A program made the position numbers and the translations under genes. A DNA stretch of 64,000 bases from Mycobacterium sp. 1245111.1 (GTDB lineage: Bacteria; Actinomycetota; Actinomycetes; Mycobacteriales; Mycobacteriaceae): assembly GCF_001673405.1 (NCBI RefSeq), contig NZ_LZLV01000112.1, positions 310,001-374,000 on the forward strand. Direction: 5' to 3'. Under the pieces are notes generated by a model. That model did not search any database and was not told the DNA's origin. It saw nothing but the letters and a program-made list of their open reading frames with translations. This document shows positions 50,814 through 59,680 of this stretch, in pieces (position 1 is the first letter of the stretch; each line of letters starts with the position of its first letter).

Positions 50814-51970
50814 AATGTCGCGCCGCCGTGATTCGCGGTGTCGGCATGGACTGGGAGATCCGCGAGATCGCTCTTGATCCACCCCGCGCCGGCGAGGTGC
50901 TGGTGCGAATGGCCGTCGCCGGAATCTGCCACTCCGACGACCACTTGTTCACCGGCGACGTGGTGCCGACGGCCGAGGTGTTGGCCGCGAGCGGGCAGCC
51001 CGGGCCGGACTGGTTCCCGCTGCTCGGTGGCCACGAAGGCGCTGGTGTTGTCGCGGAGGTCGGGCCGGGAGTCACCGCGGTGCAGCCGGGTGACCACGTC
51101 GCGCTGTCGTTCATCCCGGCGTGTGGCAGTTGCCGGTTCTGCGTCAACGGGCAGAGCTACATCTGCGATATCGGAGCCAGCCTCTTCGTCCGTGAGATGC
51201 CGACCGACGGCACCTGCCGTCGGCATCTCGGCGACGAAAACCTCTTGGCCTATGGACAACTCGGCACTTTCGCCGAATATGCGGTCTTGTCGGAGAAGTC
51301 CGTCATCAAGATCGACGAATCGATTCCGTTTCATGCCGCCTCACTGGTGTCGTGCGGAGTCAGCACCGGCTGGGGTTCGGCGACGGTGTCGGCCGAGACC
51401 GAACCCGGCGACACGGTGGTCGTCATCGGCGCCGGTGGTGTCGGGATGAACGCCCTGCAAGGGGCGCGCGCCGTTGGCGCCAAATATGTGGTCGCCGTGG
51501 ATCCGGTTGAGTCCAAGCGCGATTCGGCCAAGATCTTCGGCGCCACGCACAGCGCGGTGTCCGCGGAGGCAGCGATACCGCTGGTGCGCGAAATCACCGC
51601 CGGCCTCATGGCCGACCGCGTCGTCATATGCCCCGGGGTGGTGCACGTGGACCTGATCCCGTTGGCGATGGCGCTGCTTCGCAAAGGCGGAATCTGCGTG
51701 CTCACCGGAATCACACCATTCACCGAACCTGCGGTGCCGATGGTACTGCAGGAGATGACCCTGTCGGCCAAGCAACTCAGGGGCGCGCTCTACGGCGGAA
51801 TGAATCCGCGTACCAGTGTGCCGATGCTGTTGTCGCTCTACCAAGCGGGCGCGTTGAAGCTCGACGAACTGGTCACCCGGCATTACCGGCTCGAGCAGAT
51901 CAACGAAGCTTTCGTGGACTTGCGCGACGGCCGCAACATCCGCGGAATCATCGACTTCGACGCCCAGTAG
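50810..51970 (+). CDS. Zinc alcohol dehydrogenase, NDMA-dependent (Rxyl_3153/TIGR03989) type
   Basis: This 386-residue medium-chain dehydrogenase has the catalytic zinc ligands C40 (GICHSDDH) and H75-E76 (GGHEGAG), and structural cysteines C105, C108, C111 and C119 (CGSCRFC, YIC). The nucleotide motif is GAGGVGMNALQGAR. The sequence follows the nicotinoprotein-type ADH family that in actinobacteria keeps its NAD(H) bound and is linked to the redox cofactor mycofactocin. The ATG at 50810 overlaps the ALDH stop. It is the last gene of the eight-gene operon. Confidence 0.9.
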   Translation: MKCRAAVIRGVGMDWEIREIALDPPRAGEVLVRMAVAGICHSDDHLFTGDVVPTAEVLAASGQPGPDWFPLLGGHEGAGVVAEVGPGVTAVQPGDHVALSFIPACGSCRFCVNGQSYICDIGASLFVREMPTDGTCRRHLGDENLLAYGQLGTFAEYAVLSEKSVIKIDESIPFHAASLVSCGVSTGWGSATVSAETEPGDTVVVIGAGGVGMNALQGARAVGAKYVVAVDPVESKRDSAKIFGATHSAVSAEAAIPLVREITAGLMADRVVICPGVVHVDLIPLAMALLRKGGICVLTGITPFTEPAVPMVLQEMTLSAKQLRGALYGGMNPRTSVPMLLSLYQAGALKLDELVTRHYRLEQINEAFVDLRDGRNIRGIIDFDAQ

Positions 51971-51990
51971 CCAACGCTACGGACCCAACC

Positions 51991-52041
51991 ATGGCATGGT
52001 TCAGGTTGGTCGAGCATGCCAACGGTGTCATGTTCGACCCT
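51991..52041 (+). pseudogene. Short relic of a class III CoA-transferase gene
   Basis: In one frame this stretch reads MAWFRLVEHANGVMFDP, very like MASFILVEHANGALFDP of the CoA-transferase encoded at 46419-47639 (bases 47034-47083). About 40 of 50 bases agree. The similarity ends on both sides, so this is a scrap left from a second, diverged CoA-transferase gene. The remaining gap before 52205 holds no other gene that I can see. Confidence 0.55.
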
Positions 52042-52204
52042 CTGGGCCATCATGTTTCGGGCCGCCGCTGGCCCGTGTGTCTGCCGCTTATGCGGTCCGC
52101 CCGCACCTAAACTGACCCCTGCAGCAAGCAGGGAGGGGCACCCGAGTATTGGCGCCAAAGAAGCCGCTGACCAGGAAGCCGGTCGGCGCGCTGGAGAGGT
52201 GAAC

Positions 52205-54310
52205 ATGGAACCGGCCGGGGCGTACCCCGTGCCGGTTCATTCTGCTCGGAAGCCTCGATGGGTTTCCCCGCCGCCGGCCAGCCGCCCGATCCGCAAGCCC
52301 AGCGACGGCGGTGACGAACGCCGTCCCGGTATCCGCGCGCTGGATGGGCTGCGCGCGGTGGCGGTCGGGCTGGTGCTCGCCGACCACGGCGGCATCCCCG
52401 GCATGTCGGGCGGATTCCTCGGCGTCGACGTGTTCTTCGTGCTGAGCGGGTTCCTGATCACCTCGCTGCTGCTCGACGAATTGGGCCGAACGGGCCGGAT
52501 CGACCTGGCCAACTTCTGGATTCGACGGGCCCGCCGACTGCTGCCGGCGCTGATCTTGATGGTGCTGACCGTTGCCATCGGGCGCCAGTTCTTTGCCCCC
52601 GAGGCAATCGCCAGCCTCCGCGACGACGCCGTCGCCGCCTTTTTCTGGGTAGCGAACTGGATGTTCGTCGCCGACAAGACCGGCTACTTCGCCCAGGGAA
52701 CCCCGCCATCGCCGCTACAGCACGCCTGGTCGCTGGGCGTGGAGGAGCAGTACTACATCGCCTGGCCACTGATCCTGGTCGCGATTGCCGTGGGCTTCGC
52801 GGCCCGCGCGCGGCGCCGCGGTACCAGGGCGACCGTCGGCGCGGTCCGGTTGACGGTGTTCCTGCTGGCCACGCTCGGAGCACTGGGCTCGGCCGCGACA
52901 GCCATCCTGCTCGCGTCCAACGCGACCCGCGACCGGGTCTACTTCGGCACCGACACCCGGGCCCAGGCGCTGCTGGTCGGAGCCGCGGCGTCGGCGCTGC
53001 TGGTCGGCGACTGGCCGGCACTGAACCGTGGCTGGTCGCTGATCCGCTCCCGGACCGGCAAGTGGATAGCCCGGTCGCTGCCCGTGCTCGGTCTGGCGCT
53101 GCTCGGAGTGGCCGTGCACTCCGCCACCGGTACCGCCCGCGAGTTTCGCGGCGGCCTGCTGATCGGGGTCGCCGTCGCCGCGGTACTGGTGATCGCCCCG
53201 GTGGCGCTGGATCAACGCGGACCGGTCGCCGTAGCGTTGGCCTGGGGCCCGCTGGCCTGGCTCGGCGGCATCTCCTACGGCATCTACCTGTGGCACTGGC
53301 CGATCTTCCTGGTGCTCAACGGTCAGCGGACCGGATGGCACGGGCTGTCGTTGTTCGCGGTTAGGTGCGCGGCCACGCTGGCGGTCTCGGTGGTGTCGTG
53401 GTGGGCTATCGAGCAGCCGGTCCGAAAGTGGCGCCCGGTCCAGGTGCCGTTGCTTCCGCTGGCCGGGGCCACCGCGGCGACCGCTGCGGCCATCACCATG
53501 CTGGTGGTTCCGGTCGTTCCCAAGCACGGGGTCAGCGCGCTCGACGCCAGCCTTCCGCCCGGGGTCTCGCCGGTCGCCGTGGTGTCGCCGTCGACCCCGG
53601 ACGGCGTCCGGCCCGCGCGGGCACTCACCAAACGAGACCCGCGCCGCCCCTTCACCGTCTCGGTGTTCGGCGACTCGATCGGCTGGACGATGATGCACTT
53701 CCTGCCGCCGACCCCGGGATTCCAGTTCGTCGACCACACCGTGATCGGCTGCAGCCTCGTGCGCGGCGGCCCGTACAGCTACCTCGGCCAGACGCTGGAC
53801 CAGAAAAGCGAATGCGAAAACTGGCCCGGCCGCTGGACATCGCAGATCGCCGCCGACCAGCCGGACGCCGTCCTGCTGGTGATCGGTCGCTGGGAGACCG
53901 TCGACCGGGTGAACGAGGGACGGTGGACCCATATCGGCGACCCGGCCTTCGACTCCTACATCAGCGCCGAGTTGTCGCGGGCGATCAACATCCTCAGCTT
54001 CAGCGGTGCGCCGTTGACCGTCGCGAACCTGCCCTACAGCCGACGTGGGGAACGACCGGATGGCAGCCTGTATCCCGAGGATCAGCCCCAGCGGGTCGAC
54101 GAATGGAACACCATGCTGGGCAAGACGATTGGCGATCGCCCCGACGTTCGTATCCTCGACCTGAAGAAGAAGTTGTGCCCGGACGGCACCTACACCGCCG
54201 ACGTCGACGGCATCCACGTCCGCAGTGACGGAGTGCACTTGACCGAGGAGGGCGTGCAGTGGCTGACGCCCTGGCTCGAGCAATCGCTGAAGCCGCCGCC
54301 GTCACGTTAG
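52205..54310 (+). CDS. Transmembrane acyltransferase with SGNH domain (Rv0111-like)
   Basis: This 701-residue protein has an acyltransferase-3 membrane domain (about residues 40-420, some ten helices) and a C-terminal SGNH/OatA-like extracellular domain (about 470-700). In the first part GIRALDGLRAVAV, FFVLSGFLIT, RRARRLLPA, SLGVEEQYYI and GISYGIYLWHWP are clear. The second carries VFGDSIGWT with the nucleophile serine and DGVHLTEEG with the Asp-x-x-His pair. It probably acylates a sugar or glycolipid at the outer face. The ATG at 52205 follows GGAGAGGTG. It corresponds in type and position to M. tuberculosis Rv0111. Confidence 0.9.
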   Translation: MEPAGAYPVPVHSARKPRWVSPPPASRPIRKPSDGGDERRPGIRALDGLRAVAVGLVLADHGGIPGMSGGFLGVDVFFVLSGFLITSLLLDELGRTGRIDLANFWIRRARRLLPALILMVLTVAIGRQFFAPEAIASLRDDAVAAFFWVANWMFVADKTGYFAQGTPPSPLQHAWSLGVEEQYYIAWPLILVAIAVGFAARARRRGTRATVGAVRLTVFLLATLGALGSAATAILLASNATRDRVYFGTDTRAQALLVGAAASALLVGDWPALNRGWSLIRSRTGKWIARSLPVLGLALLGVAVHSATGTAREFRGGLLIGVAVAAVLVIAPVALDQRGPVAVALAWGPLAWLGGISYGIYLWHWPIFLVLNGQRTGWHGLSLFAVRCAATLAVSVVSWWAIEQPVRKWRPVQVPLLPLAGATAATAAAITMLVVPVVPKHGVSALDASLPPGVSPVAVVSPSTPDGVRPARALTKRDPRRPFTVSVFGDSIGWTMMHFLPPTPGFQFVDHTVIGCSLVRGGPYSYLGQTLDQKSECENWPGRWTSQIAADQPDAVLLVIGRWETVDRVNEGRWTHIGDPAFDSYISAELSRAINILSFSGAPLTVANLPYSRRGERPDGSLYPEDQPQRVDEWNTMLGKTIGDRPDVRILDLKKKLCPDGTYTADVDGIHVRSDGVHLTEEGVQWLTPWLEQSLKPPPSR

Positions 54311-54963
54311 CCGGTGTAGCAGCTGAGCTCCATGCTGTCGCTCTCGCGGACCGCGAAATTGAAACTCACATAACCACTTTCGTTGCCGTGCACATAGTCG
54401 AGGTACGTCCGGGTATCCGCGCTCTCGGTGTTGTCGGCAATGACGAGCGCGCCCGGCGACAGCTTCGGCTCCAGCAGCTTGATCACCGGCAGGTACAGCT
54501 CTTTCCACCCGTCGAGCAGGACGAAGTCGACCGGCCCGTCCAACTCCGCCAGCGTGGTCAGCGCATCGCCTTCCAGGACGGTGATCAGGTCGTCCAAGCC
54601 GGTGTCGGTGAAAGTCTGCTTGGCGGCGGCGATCTTGGTGTCGCTGATCTCGGTCGTGATCACGCGGCCGGCGCCGTTGTCGCGCACCGCTGATGCCAGG
54701 TGCAGCGCCGAAATGCCAAAGGACATACCGAATTCGACGACGGTGGCCGGCTTGGTTGCCCGCGCCAGCGCATACAGCAGCCGACCGGCCTCCGGTGTGA
54801 CCGGGATGTAGAACTCGCTCATCGCGTCGGCGCGTTCCTGTACGGTTCTGGCCGCGGACATGTTGGGTCGCCGCTCGCGCAGCGTCGCCATCTGCTCCTG
54901 CGACTCGGCATACATCCGGTGCAGGGTGTCAGCGACTCGGGGGTCTCGCAGTGTGGTAGCCAT
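54307..54963 (-). CDS. O-methyltransferase (class I SAM-dependent)
   Basis: This 218-residue protein has the SAM site VVEFGMSFGISALHLA, an acidic residue in TTEISDTK, LEGDALTTL and DFVLLDGWKELY, followed by PGALVIADN. These are the features of metal-dependent catechol-type O-methyltransferases, though the residues for metal binding are only partly evident. It converges on the acyltransferase gene with a four-base overlap of the ends. The upstream gap to the oxidoreductase contains a GGCGTT-AATG-AACGCC hairpin (54977-54992). The substrate is unknown. Confidence 0.82.
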   Translation of the reverse strand: MATTLRDPRVADTLHRMYAESQEQMATLRERRPNMSAARTVQERADAMSEFYIPVTPEAGRLLYALARATKPATVVEFGMSFGISALHLASAVRDNGAGRVITTEISDTKIAAAKQTFTDTGLDDLITVLEGDALTTLAELDGPVDFVLLDGWKELYLPVIKLLEPKLSPGALVIADNTESADTRTYLDYVHGNESGYVSFNFAVRESDSMELSCYTG

Positions 54964-55005
54964 GTCGTCCAGCCTAGGCGTTAATGAACGCCAACGGGCA
55001 CTTAC

Positions 55006-55950
55006 CTATCCGGCCTGCTGTGGAAGCAGAACGATCTTCCCGTGGGTGTGCCGCCGCTCGAGATCTGTGAATGCGTCGACGACCCGGTCCAACGGGTAAG
55101 TCTTGGCGACGTCGAAGTCCAGTGCGCCGGAGGCGATCAGGTCGGCAATCTCCTGCAGCACCGCCGGTGTGGACGCCTCAGCACTGCCTTCGGTCTTCGC
55201 GCCGACCTCGGCGGCCTTGGCGAACGAGATGATGGTGTTGATCCGCTCGACCGGCACACCGAGATCGACGGCGAGCTGGACGTAGTCCGGACCGAACAGG
55301 TCGATGAACGCGTCGACGCCGTCTGGTGCGGCCTGCCGCAGGCGCTCGGCCAACCCGTCGCCGTACTCGACCGGTATGACGTTGTGCGCGCGCAGCCATT
55401 CGGCGTTGCCCGCCGACGCGATGCCCAGCACCCGCGCGCCCCGCAGCGCCAGCAGTTGCACCGCCACGCTGCCGACTCCACCGGCGGCCGCGGACACCGC
55501 CACCGTCTCACCCGGCTGCGGCTTCACCGCGTTGACCGCGGCGTAGGCCGTGACGCCGACGACGTAGAGCGAACCCGCGACCTCCCAACTCAATTCGGTT
55601 GGCTTGTGGATCAATTGGTCGACCGGGACAGCGGTGTGGGTCGCGTGGCTCGAGCGCTGAAAGCTGAACCCGAGCACCTCGTCGCCGACGGCGAAGTCGC
55701 TGACCCCAGCACCGACCTCGAGGACGACCCCCGCTACGTCGCTGCCTTCGCCGGACGGGAAGGTGGCAGGAAAGCGCTCGTGCAGCGCGCCGCTGCGGAT
55801 ACCCGCTTCGCCGGGATTGATGCCGGCCGCCCGAACCTCCACGAGCACCTCACCGGCCGCAGGGACAGGCCTGTCGATGTCGGCGACGTACAGGACGTCA
55901 GGACCGCCGTAGCTGTCGAACCGGACTGCGCGTGTGCGTGTCGTTGCCAT
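55006..55950 (-). CDS. NADP-dependent medium-chain oxidoreductase (quinone oxidoreductase-like)
   Basis: This 314-residue protein of the zinc-free MDR family has the N-terminal GroES-like domain (AGINPGEAGIRSG, GEGSDVAGVVLEVG, GDEVLGF) and the nucleotide motif VSAAAGGVGSVAVQL. The C-terminal HTHGKIVL suits NADPH binding. It lacks zinc ligands, so it reduces quinones or enone-type substrates, probably in detoxification. Starts at ATG 55950. It lies between ldtA and the O-methyltransferase gene, all on the minus strand. Confidence 0.87.
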   Translation of the reverse strand: MATTRTRAVRFDSYGGPDVLYVADIDRPVPAAGEVLVEVRAAGINPGEAGIRSGALHERFPATFPSGEGSDVAGVVLEVGAGVSDFAVGDEVLGFSFQRSSHATHTAVPVDQLIHKPTELSWEVAGSLYVVGVTAYAAVNAVKPQPGETVAVSAAAGGVGSVAVQLLALRGARVLGIASAGNAEWLRAHNVIPVEYGDGLAERLRQAAPDGVDAFIDLFGPDYVQLAVDLGVPVERINTIISFAKAAEVGAKTEGSAEASTPAVLQEIADLIASGALDFDVAKTYPLDRVVDAFTDLERRHTHGKIVLLPQQAG

Positions 55951-56000
55951 GCAGGCCGAAACTCGGCCACCCGCCGATGTATTCCGGGCTCACGAAACGG

Positions 56001-56756
56001 CTAGGCCACCACGTTGATCGGGTCACCGATGTGCACCGTGTCGAAGTACCAGGCGGCGTTGTCCGGGCTGAGGTTGATGCAGCCGTGGCTGACGTTCGCG
56101 TAGCCCTGCGAGTCCACCGACCACGGCGCCGAGTGCACGTAGACGCCGCTCCAGGTGACCCGGACGGCATAGCTCGCGGTGATCTTGTATCCGTCCGACG
56201 ACTCGAGCGGGATGCCGATCGTGCGCGAATCCATAACGACCGTGCGCTCTTTCGACAGCGCGGAGAAGTTGCCCATCGGCGTCGGCCGACTGGGCTTGCC
56301 CATCGACGCCGGCATCGTGCGCAACACCTCGCCGTTCTGCGTGACCGTGAAGGTGTGCGCGGAAATGCTGGCGGTGCCGACCACCTGGTCGCCGGTCTCG
56401 AATCCGGTGGACAACGCGTGCACCTGGACGCCGACGTGACTGTGCGTGGGCCAGTAGCCGTCCGGCTTCCACTCGACCACGTTCGGTTCGGGCCAGTCGA
56501 AGCGGCCCGTGACGTGGTTGGGCGCAGTGACTTTGATGGCCCGCTCGGCTGCGGCGCGGTCGGCCACCGGCGCGGTGAACGTCACGATCACCGGGTGGGC
56601 CACACCGACGACCGCGCCAGTTGCCGGCTGAATCGATGCGACGCCGGGAGCCGGTGTCGGGGGTGCGATCGCGGCCACGCTGGGGGCGGCCGAACCCACC
56701 AGGGTCAGCACGGCGACCGATGACGCCAGCCAACCCGTTCGAAGCGCTCTGCCCAC
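56001..56756 (-). CDS. ldtA: L,D-transpeptidase LdtA (LdtMt1 orthologue)
   Basis: This 251-residue periplasmic enzyme makes 3-3 cross-links in peptidoglycan. It has an N-terminal membrane/signal segment and an immunoglobulin-like domain (VASIQPATGAVVGVAHPV, VADRAAAERAIKV). The YkuD catalytic domain contains MGKPSRPTPMG, SKERTVVMDSRTIGIPL, VYVHSAPWSVDSQGYANVSHGCINLS and the nucleophile C226. The GTG at 56756 is nine bases from GGAGG and gives exactly the length of M. tuberculosis Rv0116c. The gap to fusA2 (56757-57002) has no gene; in M. tuberculosis oxyS, oxcA and fadD7 lie at that point. Confidence 0.95.
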   Translation of the reverse strand: MGRALRTGWLASSVAVLTLVGSAAPSVAAIAPPTPAPGVASIQPATGAVVGVAHPVIVTFTAPVADRAAAERAIKVTAPNHVTGRFDWPEPNVVEWKPDGYWPTHSHVGVQVHALSTGFETGDQVVGTASISAHTFTVTQNGEVLRTMPASMGKPSRPTPMGNFSALSKERTVVMDSRTIGIPLESSDGYKITASYAVRVTWSGVYVHSAPWSVDSQGYANVSHGCINLSPDNAAWYFDTVHIGDPINVVA

Positions 56757-57002
56757 GGTGTCCACCCTCCGAGCCGATGCGAGCCCCTCGCGCTCACATG
56801 TCATGTCTCTAATATGCCCTATTCGACGCTCAGCAAACTGCGTATTATTGCGCGAATCGGGATAGAGACACCGATGCGGCGACCATCGCCCGAGATCAGG
56901 GGCCAAATACTCGTCAGGATGGGGTTTCGCCACCTCGTGCCGGCCGCGGCGTGGCAAGCGCGGATAACGCTGCCTATGCGGCTGCTGTGCGACGATGCGG
57001 CG

Positions 57003-59162
57003 TCAACCCGCCGACTTCACCCGGGACGCAGCAGATTCCGGCATCGGTTCGTACCGGGCGAAGGTGCGGGTGAACGAGGCCGCGCCGTGTGACAGCGAAC
57101 GCAAATCGATTGCGTAACGAGTCAATTCGACCTGTGGGACCTCGGATTTCACCAACGTGCGATCGTTACCGGCGGTGTCGGTGCCCAGCACCCGGCCGCG
57201 ACGTCCGGACAGGTCGCTCATCACCGCGCCGACGAGGTCGTCGGGTATCAGCACCGACACCTCGTCGATCGGTTCGAGCAGAGCGGGCTGGGCTGCCGCC
57301 GCAGCCTCTTTCAGTGCCAGCGCCCCGGCCATTTGGAACGCGAAATCGGAGGAGTCGACGCTGTGTGCCTTGCCGTCGAGCAGGGTGACCCGAATGTCGA
57401 CGACGGGATAACCGGCGTGCACCCCCTTCTCCATCTGGGCGCGCACCCCCTTTTCGACGCTCGGGATGAACTGGCGCGGCACTGCGCCGCCGACCACCTT
57501 GTCACAGAACTCGAACCCCGAGCCTTCGGGCAGCGGCTCGACTTCGATATCGCATACCGCGTACTGGCCATGTCCCCCCGACTGCTTGACGTGCCGGCCG
57601 TGGCCTTTCGCCTTGCTGCCGAACGTTTCTCGCAGCGGTATCCGGAGTTCGACGGTGTCTACGGCGACGCCGTACCGGTTGGCCAGCGCGTCAAGCACCA
57701 CACCGGCATGCGCTTCGCCCATGCACCACAACACGATCTGGTGTGTCTCTGGGTTCTGCTCGATCCGTAGAGTCGGGTCCTCGGCGGCCAATCGCCCCAG
57801 CCCCACCGACAGTTTGTCTTCGTCGGTCTTGGCGTGCGCCGCAATAGCCACCGGCAGCAACGGTTCCGGCATCGTCCACGGCTTGAGCACCAGCGGCTGC
57901 GCCTTGTCCGACAGCGTGTCGCCGGTTTCAGCCCGGCTCAATCGTCCGATCGCGCAAATGTCGCCCGGCAGCACCAACGACGCGGGCCGCTGTTGCTTGC
58001 CCAGCGGGAAGGACAGTGCGCCAATGCGTTCGTCCTCGTCGTGGTCGGCGTGGCCGGCCAGGGGATCCGGTGCAGCATCCTCCGACGAGCCGAAGAACGA
58101 CGAAAAATGGCCCGACACATGAACAGTCGTGTCGGGTCGGATGGTCCCGGAGAAAATCCGCACCAAGCTGAGCCGGCCGACGTAGGGATCGGACGTCGTC
58201 TTCACCACCTCGGCCAACAGTGGCGAGTCGGAGCCGCACGTCACCTTGGTGAAGGCGGCGCCCTGTGACGTAAAGACTTCCGGCAGTGGGTGTTCGCGCG
58301 GAGACGGGAATCCGCGGGCGGCGACCTCGAGGATCTCCAGGGTGCCGACACCGGTGCTGCTGCAGACGGGTATCACCGGGAAGAAGGAGCCGCGGGCGAC
58401 CGCCTTCTCCAGATCGTCGACCAGCACGGCTTCGTCGATCTTCTCGCCGCCCAGATAACGCTCCATCAGCGATTCGTCTTCGGACTCCTCGATGATTCCC
58501 TCGATCAGGGTGCTGCGGGCCTCCTCGATCTGCTCGGCGTAGGAGGGATCCGGCGCCTGCGTGGTGCGCTTGCCATCGGCGTATACGTAGTGCGTCTGCG
58601 ACAACAGCCCGATGACTCCGTCGCCGGTCGGGAAGTAGAGCGGTAAAACCTTGTCGCCGAATGCGTTCTGGGCGGCGGCGAGTGCACTTTGGTAATTGGC
58701 CCTGGCATGGTCGAGCTTGGTGATCGCCACGGCCCGGGGCATTCCGACCTGGCTGCACTCCTGCCACAGCGACTTGGTCGGTTCGTCGACGTCTTCGTTG
58801 GCCGCGATCACGAATAGGGCGCAATCCGCGGCGCGCAGACCGGCCCGTAGTTCGCCGACGAAGTCGGCGTAGCCGGGAGTGTCGACGAGATTCAGTTTGA
58901 CACCGTCGTGTGCCAGCGAAGCCAACGCGAGGCTGACCGAGCGCTGCTGTCGGATTTCGGCGTCGTCGTAGTCGCAGACCGTGGTGCCGTCGGCGATGCA
59001 GCCGGGTCTGGACAATGCACCCGAGGCGACCAGCAGTGCCTCGACCAATGTGGTTTTCCCGCCGCCGGAGGGACCGACCAGTACCACGTTCCGGACGGCG
59101 GCCGGATCATTTACGGCGGGAGCGGCTCCCGCGCCGGGCGATCCGTGGGACTTATCTGCCAT
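57003..59162 (-). CDS. fusA2: Elongation factor G-like protein FusA2
   Basis: This 719-residue translational GTPase of the EF-G2 type has GPSGGGKTT as the G1 loop, DTPGYADF as G3 and ITKLD at G4, where canonical EF-G has NKMD. EF-G domains II to V follow (RPDTTVHVSG, YAVCDIEVEPL, PVVDIRVTLLDGKAHSVDSS, PIDEVSVLIPDDLVGAV and the final DLRSLSHGAASF). In M. tuberculosis Rv0120c is its counterpart. The function of FusA2 is not established; it is not the essential EF-G. It starts at ATG 59162 and precedes ldtA on the same strand. Confidence 0.93.
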   Translation of the reverse strand: MADKSHGSPGAGAAPAVNDPAAVRNVVLVGPSGGGKTTLVEALLVASGALSRPGCIADGTTVCDYDDAEIRQQRSVSLALASLAHDGVKLNLVDTPGYADFVGELRAGLRAADCALFVIAANEDVDEPTKSLWQECSQVGMPRAVAITKLDHARANYQSALAAAQNAFGDKVLPLYFPTGDGVIGLLSQTHYVYADGKRTTQAPDPSYAEQIEEARSTLIEGIIEESEDESLMERYLGGEKIDEAVLVDDLEKAVARGSFFPVIPVCSSTGVGTLEILEVAARGFPSPREHPLPEVFTSQGAAFTKVTCGSDSPLLAEVVKTTSDPYVGRLSLVRIFSGTIRPDTTVHVSGHFSSFFGSSEDAAPDPLAGHADHDEDERIGALSFPLGKQQRPASLVLPGDICAIGRLSRAETGDTLSDKAQPLVLKPWTMPEPLLPVAIAAHAKTDEDKLSVGLGRLAAEDPTLRIEQNPETHQIVLWCMGEAHAGVVLDALANRYGVAVDTVELRIPLRETFGSKAKGHGRHVKQSGGHGQYAVCDIEVEPLPEGSGFEFCDKVVGGAVPRQFIPSVEKGVRAQMEKGVHAGYPVVDIRVTLLDGKAHSVDSSDFAFQMAGALALKEAAAAAQPALLEPIDEVSVLIPDDLVGAVMSDLSGRRGRVLGTDTAGNDRTLVKSEVPQVELTRYAIDLRSLSHGAASFTRTFARYEPMPESAASRVKSAG

Positions 59163-59273
59163 GACGTTCGCTCCTCGCGTCCCGCGTCACCGTGATGCAT
59201 GCCACTTTTCTCCTAGCGCCCGCCCAACACAAGGGTGAACGAGCGGTGAAGGCGGATCGTGCGGCGGCGGCGC

Positions 59274-59678
59274 TTAGCCGTGCCAGCCGCTCCAGCGCCG
59301 CACGGCGACGGCGATCACCGGACCGGACAGTGAAACCGTCTGGTACTGAGAGTATTTCGCGCGGAGTAGCTGATGTCCGAGCTGCATCGGGGCGCCCTCG
59401 CGGTGGATCGTGGCGTCACCGTCGGCGCGGACCCACCACAACTGCGTCCAGTCCTCGTCGTAATGGTCGACCAGCAGGCTCACCTGCGGGTTGCGCTCGA
59501 TATTGGCCAGCCGCCGCAGTCGTTGCGTGGTCTTGGGTTTCGCGTCCACCGCGGTGTAGATGACCTGCTCGTCCACGGCGAACACCACCGGCACCAGGTG
59601 GGGACGACCGTCGGCCCCGGCGGTGGCCAGGCGGGCCACCGGCGACTGGGCGAATCGCGCCTCGGGGTCGAAGTTCAT
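59274..59678 (-). CDS. PPOX-fold F420-dependent protein (Rv0121c-like)
   Basis: This 134-residue protein has the split-barrel fold of the pyridoxamine phosphate oxidase-like superfamily, with [59 protein letters not shown] and the C-terminal AVRRWSGW. It corresponds to the Rv0121-type F420 family. Its reaction is not known. The ATG at 59678 is two bases after the SDR stop, and the longer reading is an SDR shadow. It precedes fusA2 on the same strand by 111 bases. Confidence 0.85.
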   Translation of the reverse strand: MNFDPEARFAQSPVARLATAGADGRPHLVPVVFAVDEQVIYTAVDAKPKTTQRLRRLANIERNPQVSLLVDHYDEDWTQLWWVRADGDATIHREGAPMQLGHQLLRAKYSQYQTVSLSGPVIAVAVRRWSGWHG

Positions 59679-59680
59679 GA

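Noticed and set aside
54977..54992. GGCGTT-AATG-AACGCC hairpin between the oxidoreductase and the O-methyltransferase genes
   Set aside because: Six base pairs only, common by chance at this GC content; neither a terminator nor an operator can be argued firmly.
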